Origin: Caldifarciminota bacterium 4484_100
GTDB lineage: Bacteria > Hydrothermota > Tepidihabitantia > SM23-42
DNA: 25,450 nt
Assembly: GCA_002049785.1 (NCBI GenBank)
Contig: MUKB01000011.1
Coordinates: 1 to 25,450 of the forward strand
Direction: 5' to 3'
Below the pieces are notes generated by a model. It was not told the DNA's origin. It did not search any database and was given only the letters and a program-made list of their open reading frames with translations. Below are positions 6,957-15,607 of this stretch, piece by piece. Position numbers and translations under genes: made by a program. Numbering within the stretch: the first letter of the stretch is position 1; each line of letters opens with the position of its first letter.

Positions 6957-7490
6957 TTACCAGATCCGGTTTAAGACCCTGCCGGTTGCAGAGAATTTTA
7001 TTCCCTCTGATTCCAAGAGATACCGTTTTAGTATGATTCCGCCGCCAAAACCGCCAAGGCTGCGGTCAGATTTCACCACCCTATGGCAGGGGAAAACAAG
7101 AGGAAAAGGGTTTTTTGCGAGTACCTGGCCTACGGCACGCATACCATTTTTGACTCCGACCTTCATTGCCAATTTCTTGTATGTAGTCACACGACCCCGG
7201 GGGATTCTTCGCGTGGCATAGAGAACCCGCCGTTGGAATTTTGATAGGTGGTTTCGGGCGAGCAGCTCAAGGGGTATATTTTCCCATAGGTTATTGCATA
7301 TATCCTTGCTGATCTTTTTGATGATTCGATTCGTACCCTGTGATGCTTCCGGATAGTGGGATTTGATAAATTTTATAATATCAGAACGGGGCAGGATGAT
7401 TTGCAGAATTACTATACTATTCATTTTTTTCTGCCATACCAGGCCGACTCTGCCGAATTGAAAATTTACTGTATTGTAGTAAACCACCAT
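6957..7490 (-). CDS. ogt: Methylated-DNA--protein-cysteine methyltransferase
   Basis: This 177-residue suicide repair protein takes the alkyl group from O6-alkylguanine onto its active cysteine. The active site FPCHRVV is clear (Cys135), preceded by the DNA-binding segment RIPRGRVTTYKKLA and the RAVGQVLAKNPFP block, and followed by GGFGGGIILKRYLLESEG. The N-terminal domain is short and diverged but the protein is complete. It starts 7 bases after the stop of the 7498-8424 gene, so the two are probably cotranscribed. Confidence 0.93.
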   Translation of the reverse strand: MVVYYNTVNFQFGRVGLVWQKKMNSIVILQIILPRSDIIKFIKSHYPEASQGTNRIIKKISKDICNNLWENIPLELLARNHLSKFQRRVLYATRRIPRGRVTTYKKLAMKVGVKNGMRAVGQVLAKNPFPLVFPCHRVVKSDRSLGGFGGGIILKRYLLESEGIKFSATGRVLNRIW

Positions 7491-7497
7491 ACTTGAT

Positions 7498-8424
7498 TTA
7501 GATATTTTTGAACTCCTTATACCGGGTGTAAATCGGGAGGATTGTTTTTAATAGTTTCTTTGCCTCCTCAGTTATTTTTATGTAGGGGTCCTGGATGTAA
7601 TTGAGTATGATTACTAAGAAGATTATATCCTTGAAATGTTCGATGTAGTCATAGTCGCTGTCCTGTTTACCCTCGATGTATTTTTCTAGTCTCTTTATGA
7701 CTTCGATAATGTTAGCAAATGGTCCATATTCATCTTCTGTTTCATATCTTCCTTTCGCCTCTTTGATTTCCTGGGATGCTGACATCAATGCCAGTTCCAC
7801 CTTCCTTTCAAAATCATCCACAATCTTCTTTTTGTCATCTTCGGGTGGATTGTAGATACCGATTTCTGAGGCGGTGATATGTTCTCCCTTTTTTGCACGA
7901 CCATAGAAGTCACCGACCCGGCGGATGAAGTCGTTGGTCGGTTTGGTGAGATTCTTACTGAGCTCTTCATCCTGGAGCCATTTCAGGGCGACCGCAATCT
8001 TAATTTTTTTTGCAGTCTTTTCAAAGTGGCTTTCACCCGGGATGTTGTTCAAAAGGTCGATGATTTTGTTTACATTGGCGGTATTCAGGATAATCTTTTC
8101 ATAATTGGGTAATTTAAGAAGTATATAAAGCTTTTGATGGAGGGTTTCAACCTTTTCCTTCTGTTTTTCCGGGTTCAATTCAGGGAAATTTTTTTCTACA
8201 AAGAATTTTATGAGAGGCTTATTTATGTTATATCTTCCCTGTTCAAGTTCATCTTTGCTCACCGCACTGCGACACCAATCGGCGAATCGTTCAATGTCAG
8301 TTTTACTTACAAATTCCAGATCATAGGGTAATTCGGTTAAAATCGTGTCAGGCTGGAGCCACCAATGGAGCCTGACCAGTATCTCTCCAAGGTTTTCCAG
8401 ATGATTTTTACTGGGCCAGGCCAT
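7498..8424 (-). CDS. Uncharacterised helical protein
   Basis: I do not recognise this 308-residue protein. It is rich in Lys, Glu and Asp, has no signal peptide or obvious membrane helix, and appears mostly helical. It opens with a Trp-rich segment (LVRLHWWLQPD) and has a charged middle (KAKKGEHITASEIGIYNPPEDDKKK). The start is well set: an in-frame TAA lies directly before the ATG, and GGTGAGGT provides a ribosome site. It lies just upstream of ogt on the same strand with 7 bases between, but the pairing may only reflect an operon. Confidence 0.7.
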   Translation of the reverse strand: MAWPSKNHLENLGEILVRLHWWLQPDTILTELPYDLEFVSKTDIERFADWCRSAVSKDELEQGRYNINKPLIKFFVEKNFPELNPEKQKEKVETLHQKLYILLKLPNYEKIILNTANVNKIIDLLNNIPGESHFEKTAKKIKIAVALKWLQDEELSKNLTKPTNDFIRRVGDFYGRAKKGEHITASEIGIYNPPEDDKKKIVDDFERKVELALMSASQEIKEAKGRYETEDEYGPFANIIEVIKRLEKYIEGKQDSDYDYIEHFKDIIFLVIILNYIQDPYIKITEEAKKLLKTILPIYTRYKEFKNI

Positions 8425-8482
8425 TTAAGACCTCACCCCAGAATTTTGGACGACCTTTGTAATAATGCAATATATCATAATC

Positions 8483-8575
8483 TTAATCATTCCAAGTCTT
8501 AAGTGTAAATTTATGTAGCATCCAGAATCTGCTTGAGCCAATCACCCTAAGAAAACTTCGATATATTATACTCAT
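8483..8575 (-). CDS. 30-residue ORF overlapping the UbiA stop (small protein or gene remnant)
   Basis: An ATG at 8573-8575 overlaps the UbiA-family stop as ATGA, the same coupling used elsewhere in this window. It encodes a basic, aromatic peptide (MSIIYRSFLRVIGSSRFW...) ending TLKTWND at 8483. It could be a true small protein or the surviving start of a longer gene lost downstream. I know no homologue; the overlap is the main support. Confidence 0.35.
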   Translation of the reverse strand: MSIIYRSFLRVIGSSRFWMLHKFTLKTWND

Positions 8576-10137
8576 AAAATCGTTTGAGGCAAGATTTTTT
8601 TTATGTTCATAATTATTTCCACGCCGAGATAGAGTGCATAGAAGAATAGCAGGAGAAAATAGACCCATTCCTTTGGATTTTTAATAGATAGGGTGTAGAG
8701 GATTGTTATAATTGAACAGATGATCGCACCGGGTAAGACCTGGGGAATAAATATCAGGTAGCTGAGATAGCCGAGACAGACAAACAGGGCAAAAATGAAT
8801 CGACCGAGTGAGGATTTCTGGTATAGGAGTATGGGTAGGGTAATGACATTGTTCTTTTCATCACCTACAATATTCTGGATGTCTTTGGCAGATGAAGCAA
8901 AGGTTACACCAACTAAAGTCGGGATGAGGAGTTTTGGGGGTAAGCTGTTTAAGACACGATTACCATAACAGACAGAGTAACCGATTGCGACTGAGAGGAT
9001 AACCGCACCGGCAAGGATGAATGTTGAGATGATGGGTATTCGTTTCAGCCTTACTGGAGGTGCTGAATAGACGATACTCAGAAGGATAATCGTTAATATA
9101 ATTAAAAAACTGGCAAAATTGATGAGCAATCCAAAAACACCGGCCAAGACTGCCAGGATGAACCCAGACTTCTGATAGGTTCTCCTTGGTAATCCAGAAA
9201 GGAGTGGATTTCTGGGTTGGGTGTTCTGGTCGACTTCAGTGTCATAAAGGTCATTGATGATCTGAGCAGTCCAGAAACCGAAACTCAGGCTGAGAAAGAT
9301 TATGATGATGCCCAGTGGGTTTAAAGGATTTGGTCGATATTCCGCACCTTTTTGAAGTATTGCAAGAAGAAATCCGAAGAGACCCAGACCACCGGATAAG
9401 AACATTCCTCTGAGGCGGATTGAGCGGATGAGTAATCCGAAGTAGATTTCATTATAGTAGTAGAGATAGATGAACAGGGTTATAAGAAATAGAATTGCAT
9501 AGATTCCGGCAAATTTCTGGGTGTCGGTATATAGAATGCCTCCTGGTATGTAGAACTTTTCAGGTCTATTCCCTGATATTAAGGTAGTAAGTCCGCCCCA
9601 GAAGATAATAATTAAGAGGCTGACAAAGCCGGCAAGGATAGATTTTATCAAGTTTCTTGTCTTACTGTAGACATAGAGACCCAGCAGGATTGATATTATA
9701 ACAATGACAATACGCTGTCCTGGAGAAACGCCAATTTGAGTCAGAGAGATGGTGGGGTTAAGAAAGTTGAGGACATAGGATTTGAGTCTCAGGGGATAGG
9801 TAATGAGATAGCCTTTGCCGATAATCCAGTCAATAATCGGAACAAGGATGATTAGGCCAAGACCTATTGATGAAACATTGGTGATCTTTTTTATATCCTC
9901 TTGAGTGAGGAGTTTGATATAGATGATGAGCAAAAGCAGAAGGCTCAGATAGAATAGCGGAAAATGGATGAAGAACATAACAAGGGTTCGATAGGAAAAA
10001 TTTGAGAAACCTATCCGATGAGAGGCTTCAAGAATGCCTTCGAAAAAGAGGCGTAGGAAGATCCAGACACAGATAAAGAGGATTCCGTGTTTGAAGTCTG
10101 AAGACTCGATTATGGAAAAGGGATTCCTGGTTCTCAT
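8572..10137 (-). CDS. UbiA-family prenyltransferase with large N-terminal membrane extension
   Basis: The 521-residue integral membrane protein carries both Asp-rich motifs of UbiA enzymes in its second half: NDLYDTEVD (295-303) and KDIQNIVGDEKNN (about 418-430), with the SAPPVRLKR loop between. Such enzymes transfer polyprenyl chains onto aromatic rings, sugars or glycerol phosphates. Typical members have about 290 residues; here roughly 245 more precede the domain, with about seven further hydrophobic helices and no motif I recognise. Whether that part is a second enzyme domain or a transporter-like module is unknown. The substrate cannot be set from context. A promoter within the 130 bases upstream is not obvious. 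Confidence 0.85.
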   Translation of the reverse strand: MRTRNPFSIIESSDFKHGILFICVWIFLRLFFEGILEASHRIGFSNFSYRTLVMFFIHFPLFYLSLLLLLIIYIKLLTQEDIKKITNVSSIGLGLIILVPIIDWIIGKGYLITYPLRLKSYVLNFLNPTISLTQIGVSPGQRIVIVIISILLGLYVYSKTRNLIKSILAGFVSLLIIIFWGGLTTLISGNRPEKFYIPGGILYTDTQKFAGIYAILFLITLFIYLYYYNEIYFGLLIRSIRLRGMFLSGGLGLFGFLLAILQKGAEYRPNPLNPLGIIIIFLSLSFGFWTAQIINDLYDTEVDQNTQPRNPLLSGLPRRTYQKSGFILAVLAGVFGLLINFASFLIILTIILLSIVYSAPPVRLKRIPIISTFILAGAVILSVAIGYSVCYGNRVLNSLPPKLLIPTLVGVTFASSAKDIQNIVGDEKNNVITLPILLYQKSSLGRFIFALFVCLGYLSYLIFIPQVLPGAIICSIITILYTLSIKNPKEWVYFLLLFFYALYLGVEIIMNIKKILPQTIL

Positions 10138-10267
10138 ATGAAGGGGTTTATAGTATGTGAATCTGTGTCTATTTTTTGACGAACGGATACCGCTTTCTCA
10201 TTTTTTTGAATTTGCAAGTACTCGAGCATTTCTTCACAAGAATCCCCTTTTTTGCACATCTGATATT

Positions 10268-12268
10268 TTATACTGTTTCTACACGGTCTTTACCGAGCTT
10301 TTTGGCTCGATAAAGGGCCTTATCTGCATTTTGAATAAGTTCATGCGGAGAAAAGGCGTTTACTGGATAGGTTGCGACACCGATTGAAATTGTTATTCCT
10401 TTGGAACCCAGCTCCTTTATCTGGAGGGGATTATTCTTTACCGCCTTTCTTACCCTCTCGGCAACCCTCAATGCCGGGCTCTGATCAGTCTCGGGAAATA
10501 TTATTGAGAATTCTTCACCTCCGTAGCGGGCAACAAAATCTGTATCGCGGATACTTTTCTTTAAGAGCTGGGCGATGTGAATTAACAACTTGTCTCCAGC
10601 TGGATGTCCGTATCGGTCATTAAATTTCTTGAAATCATCGAGGTCAATCATTGCCAGACTTACTGGTCTTGAATAGCCCCTTGCCTTTCTAAATTCATTT
10701 TCGAGCATCAGGTCAAAATGGCGCCTGTTTGCGATTTTTGTCAGGCCGTCAGTCAATGAGAGTGATTTGGTTTCATCAAAGAGCCGAGCATTCTCAATGG
10801 CAATCGCAGCCTGAGATGCAAATACCGAGAATATCCTTATCTCCCTGCTACTGAATGCATTGAGTCGTTCACTTTCGATATCCAGGACTCCAATTATCTG
10901 CCCCTTGATCATTAAGGGTATGGCGATTTCTGATTTGATTGATCGTTTACCCGAAACATAGAACGGAACCTTTGAAACATCCGGGGCATAATAGGGTTTA
11001 CCGGTGGCAGCCACATATCCACATATCCCCTCTTTTCCGATCTTTAGTCTTATCTTTTTCTTGATATGCTGTGAATATCCATGTGAGGCCCGGATGTAGA
11101 GTTCCTTTTTTTGGGGGTCAATTAGAAGGATTGCAATATTGGCGACACCAAATTTTTCGAGAATAACTTCGAGTATCTTATTCAGCACATCATCAAGCTC
11201 TAATGCCGAAATAAGGGATTGGGCGATTGTAAATGAGACCGCTAATTCCTTGGCATGGTTGGTTGCATCCTGATAAAGTTTTGCATTATGCAGGGCTACG
11301 CTCAATCGGTCTGCAATCAATTCAAGAATCTTTATCGCATTGGGGTTGAACCCATTGAGTTCGTTGCACTCAATATTCAGGATGCCGATTGTCTTTCGGG
11401 AAATCTTTAAGGGGATCGCCACCTCTGAGTGGGTTGTGGTTTGACCGAAAGAGAGATAGTATTTGTTCTTTGAAACATCATCTGCAACTATCGTCTTTCC
11501 ATATAAGGCGGCGTTACCCACGATCCCCTGGCCAAATTTGAGTTTCAGGTTGCGCGGTACTTCGTCCCGAAAACCGCGTGAGAGTTTGCGTAAAACAAGT
11601 TCATCGTCTTCGACCAAAAAAATTGAAACATTGAAATTTTTGAACTTCTGAATAATCGATTTTGTGACACTTTCGCAGATATCATCGATATTGAGACTAC
11701 GGGTCAGGCGATGGGCGATCTGGTTCATCAAGGAAAGCTGCTTTGCCCTTTCAATCTCTTCCTGAATAAGTCTTGTGTTGGCGATTACCAATGCAGCCCT
11801 TGAGGCAATACTCATTAGAAATGAGACATCCGCTTTGGTATAAACATTGTATTTTTTATAGTCCTGGATTGTGATGACGCCCTCGACATTATTTTTATAT
11901 ATCATCGGAACCCCGAGCCAGCTCTTTGCATCTCGTCCCTTTGGTAATATTTTATGCCGACGGCAGAACTTCTTGATATCACGATTCAAAAGTAGCGGTT
12001 TTTTTGTTTCGATTACATACTCGGTCAGGCCTTTTGACAGTTTCCGTGAACCACCGGGCACTTCTTTACCGTCCACGGTATATATCTCGAAGGTTATCGT
12101 ATTCTCTTGTGGGTGATAGATTGCGATATAGAAGTTGCTGGTATCGAGAACCTTTTTTATCTCTTTATATATCTTTCTTATAACCCTGGATAGATTGTAG
12201 GAAGAGCCGAGCACACTATCGATATTCTGAAGAAGCTGAAGCCTTTTTGTATCAATTTCCACAGCCAT
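10268..12268 (-). CDS. Triple-GAF diguanylate cyclase
   Basis: The 666-residue cytoplasmic protein contains three GAF sensor domains (about 10-165, 190-330 and 350-495) followed by a GGDEF domain (about 500-666). The active motif is RYGGEEF (583-587), preceded by DGLTKIANRRHFD, and an RxxD inhibitory c-di-GMP site (RDTD, 574-577) sits five residues upstream. It should make c-di-GMP from two GTP and be feedback-inhibited. GAF 2 and 3 share the pattern SEIAIPL...IGVLDIE typical of small-molecule or redox sensing GAFs, but no ligand residue can be named. It has its own leaderless-type promoter and is divergent from the SPT-like operon. Confidence 0.95.
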   Translation of the reverse strand: MAVEIDTKRLQLLQNIDSVLGSSYNLSRVIRKIYKEIKKVLDTSNFYIAIYHPQENTITFEIYTVDGKEVPGGSRKLSKGLTEYVIETKKPLLLNRDIKKFCRRHKILPKGRDAKSWLGVPMIYKNNVEGVITIQDYKKYNVYTKADVSFLMSIASRAALVIANTRLIQEEIERAKQLSLMNQIAHRLTRSLNIDDICESVTKSIIQKFKNFNVSIFLVEDDELVLRKLSRGFRDEVPRNLKLKFGQGIVGNAALYGKTIVADDVSKNKYYLSFGQTTTHSEVAIPLKISRKTIGILNIECNELNGFNPNAIKILELIADRLSVALHNAKLYQDATNHAKELAVSFTIAQSLISALELDDVLNKILEVILEKFGVANIAILLIDPQKKELYIRASHGYSQHIKKKIRLKIGKEGICGYVAATGKPYYAPDVSKVPFYVSGKRSIKSEIAIPLMIKGQIIGVLDIESERLNAFSSREIRIFSVFASQAAIAIENARLFDETKSLSLTDGLTKIANRRHFDLMLENEFRKARGYSRPVSLAMIDLDDFKKFNDRYGHPAGDKLLIHIAQLLKKSIRDTDFVARYGGEEFSIIFPETDQSPALRVAERVRKAVKNNPLQIKELGSKGITISIGVATYPVNAFSPHELIQNADKALYRAKKLGKDRVETV

Positions 12269-12273
12269 AAATT

Positions 12274-12302
12274 AGTATATCCATAATTGGATATTTTGTC
12301 AA
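12274..12302 (-). promoter_or_regulatory. Promoter of the diguanylate cyclase gene, leaderless type
   Basis: On the minus strand TTGACA (12297-12302), a 17-base spacer and TATACT (12274-12279) are followed after 5 bases by the ATG at 12268. There is no Shine-Dalgarno site. It is back to back with the 12320-12347 promoter; the two -35 boxes are 17 bases apart, so shared control is possible. Confidence 0.8.
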
Positions 12303-12319
12303 GCAGGGCTTGATAAACA

Positions 12320-12347
12320 TTGACTTTATTTTAAAATTATATATAAT
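12320..12347 (+). promoter_or_regulatory. Promoter of the SPT-like/GNAT/IDH/LeuCD operon, leaderless type
   Basis: TTGACT (12320-12325), a 16-base spacer and TATAAT (12342-12347) precede the ATG at 12353 by 5 bases. The predicted transcription start falls on or next to the start codon, and no ribosome site is present. Confidence 0.8.
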
Positions 12348-12352
12348 GGCAT

Positions 12353-13378
12353 ATGGACATCTTTAAAAAGTGTGAAGCAACGGTTAAAGAGGTAGAGCGG
12401 GCGCACCAACTCGGTATATACCCATATTTTACTCCGATCGAATCGGTTCAGGACCACCGGGTGATGATTGACGGCAGGGAGTTTATTATGATTGGGTCCA
12501 ATGGATATCTTGGTCTGGCCGCAGATCCCAGGATAAAACAAGCAGCGATTAAAGCAGTGGAGAGATACGGTTCTACCTGTTCAGGCTCAAGATTTTTGAA
12601 CGGGACCTTGGATATCCATGTGAACCTTGAAAAAGACCTGGCTAATTTCTTTAATAAGGATGGGGCCATAATATTCTCGACGGGTTTCCAGACAAATCTG
12701 GGCATTATTTCGGCAATTGCCGGTAAGGATGATATCATTCTTATTGACCGGCAGAACCATGCCTCGATTATTGATGGGTGTAGACTATCTTTTGCCGAAT
12801 TGAAAAAGTACCGGCATAACGATATGGAGGATTTAGAAAGGATAATGAAATCCCTGCCGGATAATAAGGGAAGGTTGATTATTGTTGATGGAGTTTTCAG
12901 TATGGAGGGTGAACTTGCTGATCTACCCGAGCTGGTGAAACTGAAACATAAGTATAACGCACGATTGATGGTGGATGATGCCCATGGTATCGGGGTTCTG
13001 GGTGAAAATGGTCAGGGAACCTGTGAGCACTTTGGTCTATTGAATGAAGTGGATATCATTATGGGGACATTCAGTAAGTCCTTTGCCTTTTGGGAAATAA
13101 CCGAAAGGATTCTCAAAGGTTTTAAAGAGATTGGTCTTGATACGGGAAAAAGTCAGACCCCGGTAATCCCTGTTATTATCGGCGAGGATGAAAAGTGTTT
13201 CGCTTTTTGGAAAAAACTCTTTAAAGAGGGGATCTTCGCCAATCCGGTTATTTCACCTGCAACCCCACCAGGACGTGCCCTGATACGAACGAGCTATATG
13301 ACAACCCACACCGATGAGGATATCAAGACGATCCTCGATGTATTCCAGCGCTGTGCCCGGGAGTTTGGATTGGTTTGA
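12353..13378 (+). CDS. Serine palmitoyltransferase-like alpha-oxoamine synthase with internal deletion
   Basis: This PLP enzyme family joins an amino acid to an acyl-CoA (SPT, KBL, BioF). The N-terminus (YPYFTPIESVQDHRVMIDG, then GSNGYLGL and GSRFLNGTLDIH) looks most like bacterial serine palmitoyltransferases. Cofactor residues are present: DDAHGIGVLG (Asp209, His211) and the lysine motif GTFSKSFA (Lys242). After Ala245 the family normally continues with GGF, a YxxxxxR helix and an IFSAS segment, about 54 residues, before WEIT. Here FWEITERILKG follows directly, so the 341-residue protein lacks a block of the substrate/PLP pocket without a frame change. The end (PVISPATPPGRALIRTSYM) is normal. 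It is probably inactive if the deletion is real. The next gene, a GNAT-like acyltransferase, overlaps its stop. Confidence 0.85.
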   Translation: MDIFKKCEATVKEVERAHQLGIYPYFTPIESVQDHRVMIDGREFIMIGSNGYLGLAADPRIKQAAIKAVERYGSTCSGSRFLNGTLDIHVNLEKDLANFFNKDGAIIFSTGFQTNLGIISAIAGKDDIILIDRQNHASIIDGCRLSFAELKKYRHNDMEDLERIMKSLPDNKGRLIIVDGVFSMEGELADLPELVKLKHKYNARLMVDDAHGIGVLGENGQGTCEHFGLLNEVDIIMGTFSKSFAFWEITERILKGFKEIGLDTGKSQTPVIPVIIGEDEKCFAFWKKLFKEGIFANPVISPATPPGRALIRTSYMTTHTDEDIKTILDVFQRCAREFGLV

Positions 13379-14493
13379 TGATTGAAGTAAGGCCGGTAAA
13401 GGATAAGAAAACATTAAAAGAATTCGTTGAATATCCTTATCGTCTATATAAAAATAATAAATACTGGGTCCCGCCTTTGAGGCGTGATGTTTATAAACTC
13501 CTCGATAAAAAAGAGAATCCATTCTGGGAACATGCCGATGCTGAATTATATCTTGTCTATCGAAATAATCGATTGGCGGGTCGGGTAGCTGCGATTATCG
13601 ATTACAACTATATCGATTTCTGGAATGAGAAGACAGGATATTTTGGCTTTTTTGAATGCGATGATGATGAAGATGCAGCCCGTGCACTATTTAAGGCGGT
13701 AAAAAAATTCCACCATGAAAAAGGGATGGAGAAGTTTATCGGACCGATGAATCTCTCAACAAATGATACCTGTGGTTTTCTCCTGGAAGGTTATTTTTCT
13801 CCGCCTTTCATAATGATGCCCTACAACCCTGAATATTATCATCAATTGGTTGAGGCCTGCGGTTTGAGCAAGGCCAAGGACCTTTATGCATATTATATCG
13901 AAACCAGAAATGCACCGATGGATTATCTGGAGAAACTCAGTTCTGTGGTACGTAAGCGGGTACAGGATCTAAAGGTCAGACCAGTCAACCTGAATGATTT
14001 TGTCAACGAGGTGAAGAAGATTCAGGAGGTCTATAATGACGCCTGGAGTCGCAACTGGGGTTTTGTGCCGATGACCGATGCGGAGTTTAAGGCGATGGCG
14101 AAAGAGCTGAAATCATTCGTGATTGCAGATTTTGTGATTATTGTTGAGATTGATAATGTGCCGGCCGCGGTTTCGCTTACAATCCCCGACTACAATTTTG
14201 TTCTGAAAAAGATGAACGGTCGATTGGGTCCTATTGAGATTTTGAAATTTTTATATTTTAAGAATAAGATAAAGGAGGCACGATTGATGGTTATGGGTGT
14301 TAGAAAGCAGTTTCAGAAAATGGGCCTTGAGGCTTTGATGTTTTTAGAGACATTCAAGGCGGGCGAACGGCTGGGAATTACCGGAGGAGAGTTATCCTGG
14401 ATTCTCGAAGACAATTACGAAACGAATAATACAATCCGCAAGATGGGCGGAAGATTATATAAGAAGTATCGTATCTACCAGGGGAGGGTATAG
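13378..14493 (+). CDS. GNAT-like N-acyltransferase (YghO-like; possible ceramide-synthase-type)
   Basis: The 371-residue protein starts at the ATG overlapping the previous stop (TGATG, 13376-13380). It has the YghO-like pattern: an N-terminal EYPYRLYKNNKYWVPPLRRD block, FGFFECDDDEDAARALFKAV, a central FIGPMNLSTNDTCGFLLEG segment, and a C-terminal GNAT-type half (GVRKQFQKMGLEALMF, ELSWILEDNYETNNTIRKMGG). Bacterial ceramide synthases described in Caulobacter are GNAT-like acyltransferases working after serine palmitoyltransferase. The coupling to an SPT-like gene makes N-acylation of a long-chain base a reasonable guess. No ketosphinganine reductase is seen nearby. The family call is good; the substrate is inference. 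Confidence 0.75.
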   Translation: MIEVRPVKDKKTLKEFVEYPYRLYKNNKYWVPPLRRDVYKLLDKKENPFWEHADAELYLVYRNNRLAGRVAAIIDYNYIDFWNEKTGYFGFFECDDDEDAARALFKAVKKFHHEKGMEKFIGPMNLSTNDTCGFLLEGYFSPPFIMMPYNPEYYHQLVEACGLSKAKDLYAYYIETRNAPMDYLEKLSSVVRKRVQDLKVRPVNLNDFVNEVKKIQEVYNDAWSRNWGFVPMTDAEFKAMAKELKSFVIADFVIIVEIDNVPAAVSLTIPDYNFVLKKMNGRLGPIEILKFLYFKNKIKEARLMVMGVRKQFQKMGLEALMFLETFKAGERLGITGGELSWILEDNYETNNTIRKMGGRLYKKYRIYQGRV

Positions 14494-14495
14494 TT

Positions 14496-15593
14496 ATGGC
14501 AAAATATCGCATTGCCTGGCTACCCGGTGATGGTATTGGTAAGGATGTGCTTGATGCAACAAAAATCGTACTTGAGCGCCTGAAACTTGATGCTGAATAT
14601 ATCCCGGGTGATATCGGCTGGGAATTCTGGTGTAAGGAGGGTGATCCGCTGCCTGAGAGGACGATTCAACTGGTGAAAAATACCGATTGCGCGATGTTTG
14701 GTGCAATTACTTCGAAACCGAGTACCGTTGCGGATACTGAGCTTCTTCCTGAATTACGGGGCAAAGGTTATGTGTATCGGAGCCCGATCGTGCGCATCCG
14801 TCAGGAGTTTGATCTATATATCTGTAAAAGGCCCTGTCGTGCCTATCAAGGGAATCCACTCAACTACAAAGAAAATATTGATATTGTGGTATTCAGGGAG
14901 AATACCGAAGACCTTTATGCTGGCGTAGAGTTTTATCCGGTTCCTGAAGAGTTCTTTCGGATAAAGGGGATGGAGCGGGTTCCTAAGGATGCCGCCATTT
15001 CTTTGAAGGTCAATACGCCAAAGGGATGTGAACGTATCATCAGGGCGGCCTTTGAATTTGCCCGGACCAATAATCGCAAAAAGGTGACCTGTGTTCATAA
15101 GGCAAATGTGGTGAGGGCGACGGATGGGCTCTTTCTGAAGATATTCAATGAGATTGCAAAAGAGTATCCTGGGCTCGAGGCCGACAATGCCAATGTTGAT
15201 TCTTTATGCCAGTGGCTTTTGAAACGGCCTTTTAATTACGATGTGCTGGTTGCACCTAATCTCTATGGGGATATAATATCTGACCTCTGCGCCCAGATGG
15301 TGGGTGGGCTCGGTTTCGGGGCGAGCGCCAATATCGGTGACGATTATGCACTTTTTGAACCCACCCATGGTTCAGCACCAAAATATGCGGGAATGTACAA
15401 GGTTAACCCCATCGCTACAATCATTGCCGCGAGGATGATGCTTGAGTGGTTGGGTGAGGAGGGACTGGCACAGAGTTTAGAAAAGGCGGTTGAATCGGTT
15501 ATCAGAGAGGGTAAGGTAAGGACCTATGATATGGGTGGTAATGCCACCACCCTTGAGATGGCGCAGGCGATTGCCGATAAGATTGGTGGCTAA
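14496..15593 (+). CDS. Isocitrate/isopropylmalate dehydrogenase family, NADP-type signature
   Basis: The 365-residue beta-decarboxylating dehydrogenase opens with PGDGIGKDV and has the substrate loop RSPIVRIRQEFDLY, the FRENTEDLYAG block and the metal-binding NLYGDIISDLCAQ. The cofactor loop reads HGSAPKYAGMYKVNP; the Lys-Tyr pair and following Val match the residues that select NADP in E. coli isocitrate dehydrogenase, whereas NAD-type enzymes usually have Asp-Ile. The next two genes are aconitase-type large and small subunits, so the trio could convert citrate to 2-oxoglutarate, or work on a homologous acid (homocitrate or isopropylmalate). No synthase gene is in the window to decide. GGGAGGG upstream serves as ribosome site, and it begins 2 bases after the previous stop. 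Confidence 0.88.
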   Translation: MAKYRIAWLPGDGIGKDVLDATKIVLERLKLDAEYIPGDIGWEFWCKEGDPLPERTIQLVKNTDCAMFGAITSKPSTVADTELLPELRGKGYVYRSPIVRIRQEFDLYICKRPCRAYQGNPLNYKENIDIVVFRENTEDLYAGVEFYPVPEEFFRIKGMERVPKDAAISLKVNTPKGCERIIRAAFEFARTNNRKKVTCVHKANVVRATDGLFLKIFNEIAKEYPGLEADNANVDSLCQWLLKRPFNYDVLVAPNLYGDIISDLCAQMVGGLGFGASANIGDDYALFEPTHGSAPKYAGMYKVNPIATIIAARMMLEWLGEEGLAQSLEKAVESVIREGKVRTYDMGGNATTLEMAQAIADKIGG

Positions 15594-15607
15594 ACTTAAT
15601 CTATAGA

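Noticed and set aside
10138..10267. Leaderless promoter for the UbiA gene using TATAAA near 10147-10152.
   Set aside because: The spacing to the ATG is 9 bases and no -35 box sits at 16-17 bases; too weak to list.
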